From Treponema sp. (GTDB lineage Bacteria > Spirochaetota > Spirochaetia > Treponematales > Treponemataceae): 5,344 bases of DNA. Position 1 is the first letter of the stretch, and every line of letters begins with the position of its first letter. Below the pieces are notes generated by a model, which was not told the origin of the DNA, did not search any database, and saw only the letters and a list, made by a program, of their open reading frames with translations. The position numbers and the translations under genes are program-made. This document shows positions 4,605 to 5,344 of the stretch, one piece after another. Location of the stretch: contig JAGARY010000098.1 of NCBI GenBank assembly GCA_017622055.1, forward strand, positions 1-5,344, given 5' to 3'.

Positions 4605-5344
4605 AAAATTTCAAATTCTCTTCTTTTGCAAAAACTGCTTGATATCGTTCTAAACAAAATCGTTTAACAAACAAATCACATTTACATAAAAAAATGTAAT
4701 ATGGATTAAATCCTTCTCCAACTAAACTTTCAAAATTTCCTTGACCTTTAGAAATAATTACATCAGCTTCCAATAATAATTTTTTTGCTTCTTTACTTAG
4801 ATTTTTTATAACAGTTCCAGGAGCTCCATTTCCATTTCTGACACATCGAACAATTTTAGTAAGTCCAACAGACTCTGCATCTTCTAAAGTTGCATCATTT
4901 AGAACGTTTTTTCCTCTAACAATTACTGTAATTTTTAATTTTGAAAATTCTTTTTGAATAAAACTAATAAAAATTTTGTCTAATACAATTTCACCACAAT
5001 TGTCTGTCAAATAAACTAACGTTTTTGCATTTCGTAAATCTTTTATAAAACAATCATATTCTGAATCTAGTTTTACATTGTCTTTCTGCAAAAATAATTT
5101 TTCAAATAAATCATCATCAACCTTTTCCACTGCTGAAAAATCAATATAGTTTCCTATACAAACATATTTTATGCATTCTCTTAGGGCATCAGAGGAAGAT
5201 TGTATCTTTTCAATAAGATTTGTTTCCTTTTCTAACAATAAAGAATTATATTTTTGTTTTATTTTAGAATAATCATCACTCACACCCCAATAATTCTCAT
5301 ACAAATCATTTACCTTTTCAGCAAGAAATGGTGAAGATTCTTTA
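4597..5344 (-). CDS. DUF89 / ARMT1-like damage-control phosphatase, C-terminal part (runs off the window)
   Basis: The frame is open from the stop at 4597-4599 to the window edge, giving 248 visible residues. The TTG at 5302-5304 is not a convincing start: the 13 codons before it (KESSPFLAEKVND) continue the family pattern, so the true N-terminus lies outside. Counting from the first visible residue, family motifs are DNCGE at 114-118, ND at 149-150 within LNDATLEDA, and KGQGN at 199-203. In studied members the Asp-Asn pair and the later Asp hold the metal used for hydrolysis of phosphate esters. DUF89 enzymes are proposed to remove damaged or surplus phosphometabolites such as sugar phosphates; the substrate here cannot be named. 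About 40-50 N-terminal residues are probably missing. The stop overlaps the GNAT B start by 8 bases, indicating co-transcription. Confidence 0.85.
   Translation of the reverse strand, partial: KESSPFLAEKVNDLYENYWGVSDDYSKIKQKYNSLLLEKETNLIEKIQSSSDALRECIKYVCIGNYIDFSAVEKVDDDLFEKLFLQKDNVKLDSEYDCFIKDLRNAKTLVYLTDNCGEIVLDKIFISFIQKEFSKLKITVIVRGKNVLNDATLEDAESVGLTKIVRCVRNGNGAPGTVIKNLSKEAKKLLLEADVIISKGQGNFESLVGEGFNPYYIFLCKCDLFVKRFCLERYQAVFAKEENLKFYD

Noticed and set aside
5302..5304. TTG as the start codon of the DUF89 gene
   Set aside because: The frame stays open to the window edge and the upstream codons continue the family pattern, so the gene is cut by the window rather than starting here.

Overview
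The window looks like an accessory stretch of an AT-rich bacterial chromosome. Every supported gene reads on the minus strand. Several gene types (SAP/DUF6434 protein, AAA_14/DUF4143 ATPase, duplicated GNATs) and the general style suggest a host-associated Treponema-like spirochaete. A low-GC Firmicute cannot be excluded, because there is no marker gene here.

Read in the direction of transcription, from high to low coordinates. At 5344-4597 lies the C-terminal part of a DUF89/ARMT1-like damage-control phosphatase that runs off the window. Its last 8 bases overlap the start of GNAT acetyltransferase 'B' (4604-4041). A 250-base spacer (4040-3791) follows. It holds a GC-rich cluster of small palindromes, a long imperfect hairpin that may end the DUF89-GNAT B unit, and a good promoter for a PfkB-family sugar kinase (3790-2888). 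After the kinase come two adjacent hairpins, then a promoter overlapped by a 9-bp inverted repeat. That promoter leads almost directly into an AAA_14/DUF4143 ATPase (2771-1542). Next come GNAT 'A' (1504-971), which is about 90% identical to GNAT B, and GNAT 'C' (987-481), which overlaps A by 17 bases. After GNAT C is a broken fragment of a DUF1349 gene (447-307), and finally the N-terminal 96 codons of a SAP-domain/DUF6434 protein (290-1) that leaves the window.

Probable transcription units are DUF89-GNAT B, the kinase alone, and ATPase-GNAT A-GNAT C. The genes do not form an obvious single pathway. The kinase is visibly richer in G and C than the ATPase and GNATs and may be a resident gene among acquired ones.

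The most informative observations are structural. A 501-bp duplicated GNAT core lies in direct orientation around the ATPase and kinase. An intergenic leader of about 43 nt is repeated before GNAT A and before the DUF1349 remnant. The DUF1349 remnant carries an in-frame stop and a lost C-terminus. GNAT B appears to have lost its ancestral start codon and taken a new one inside the DUF89 gene. I see no convincing new multi-gene system. The picture is a gene-shuffling region with duplication and decay.
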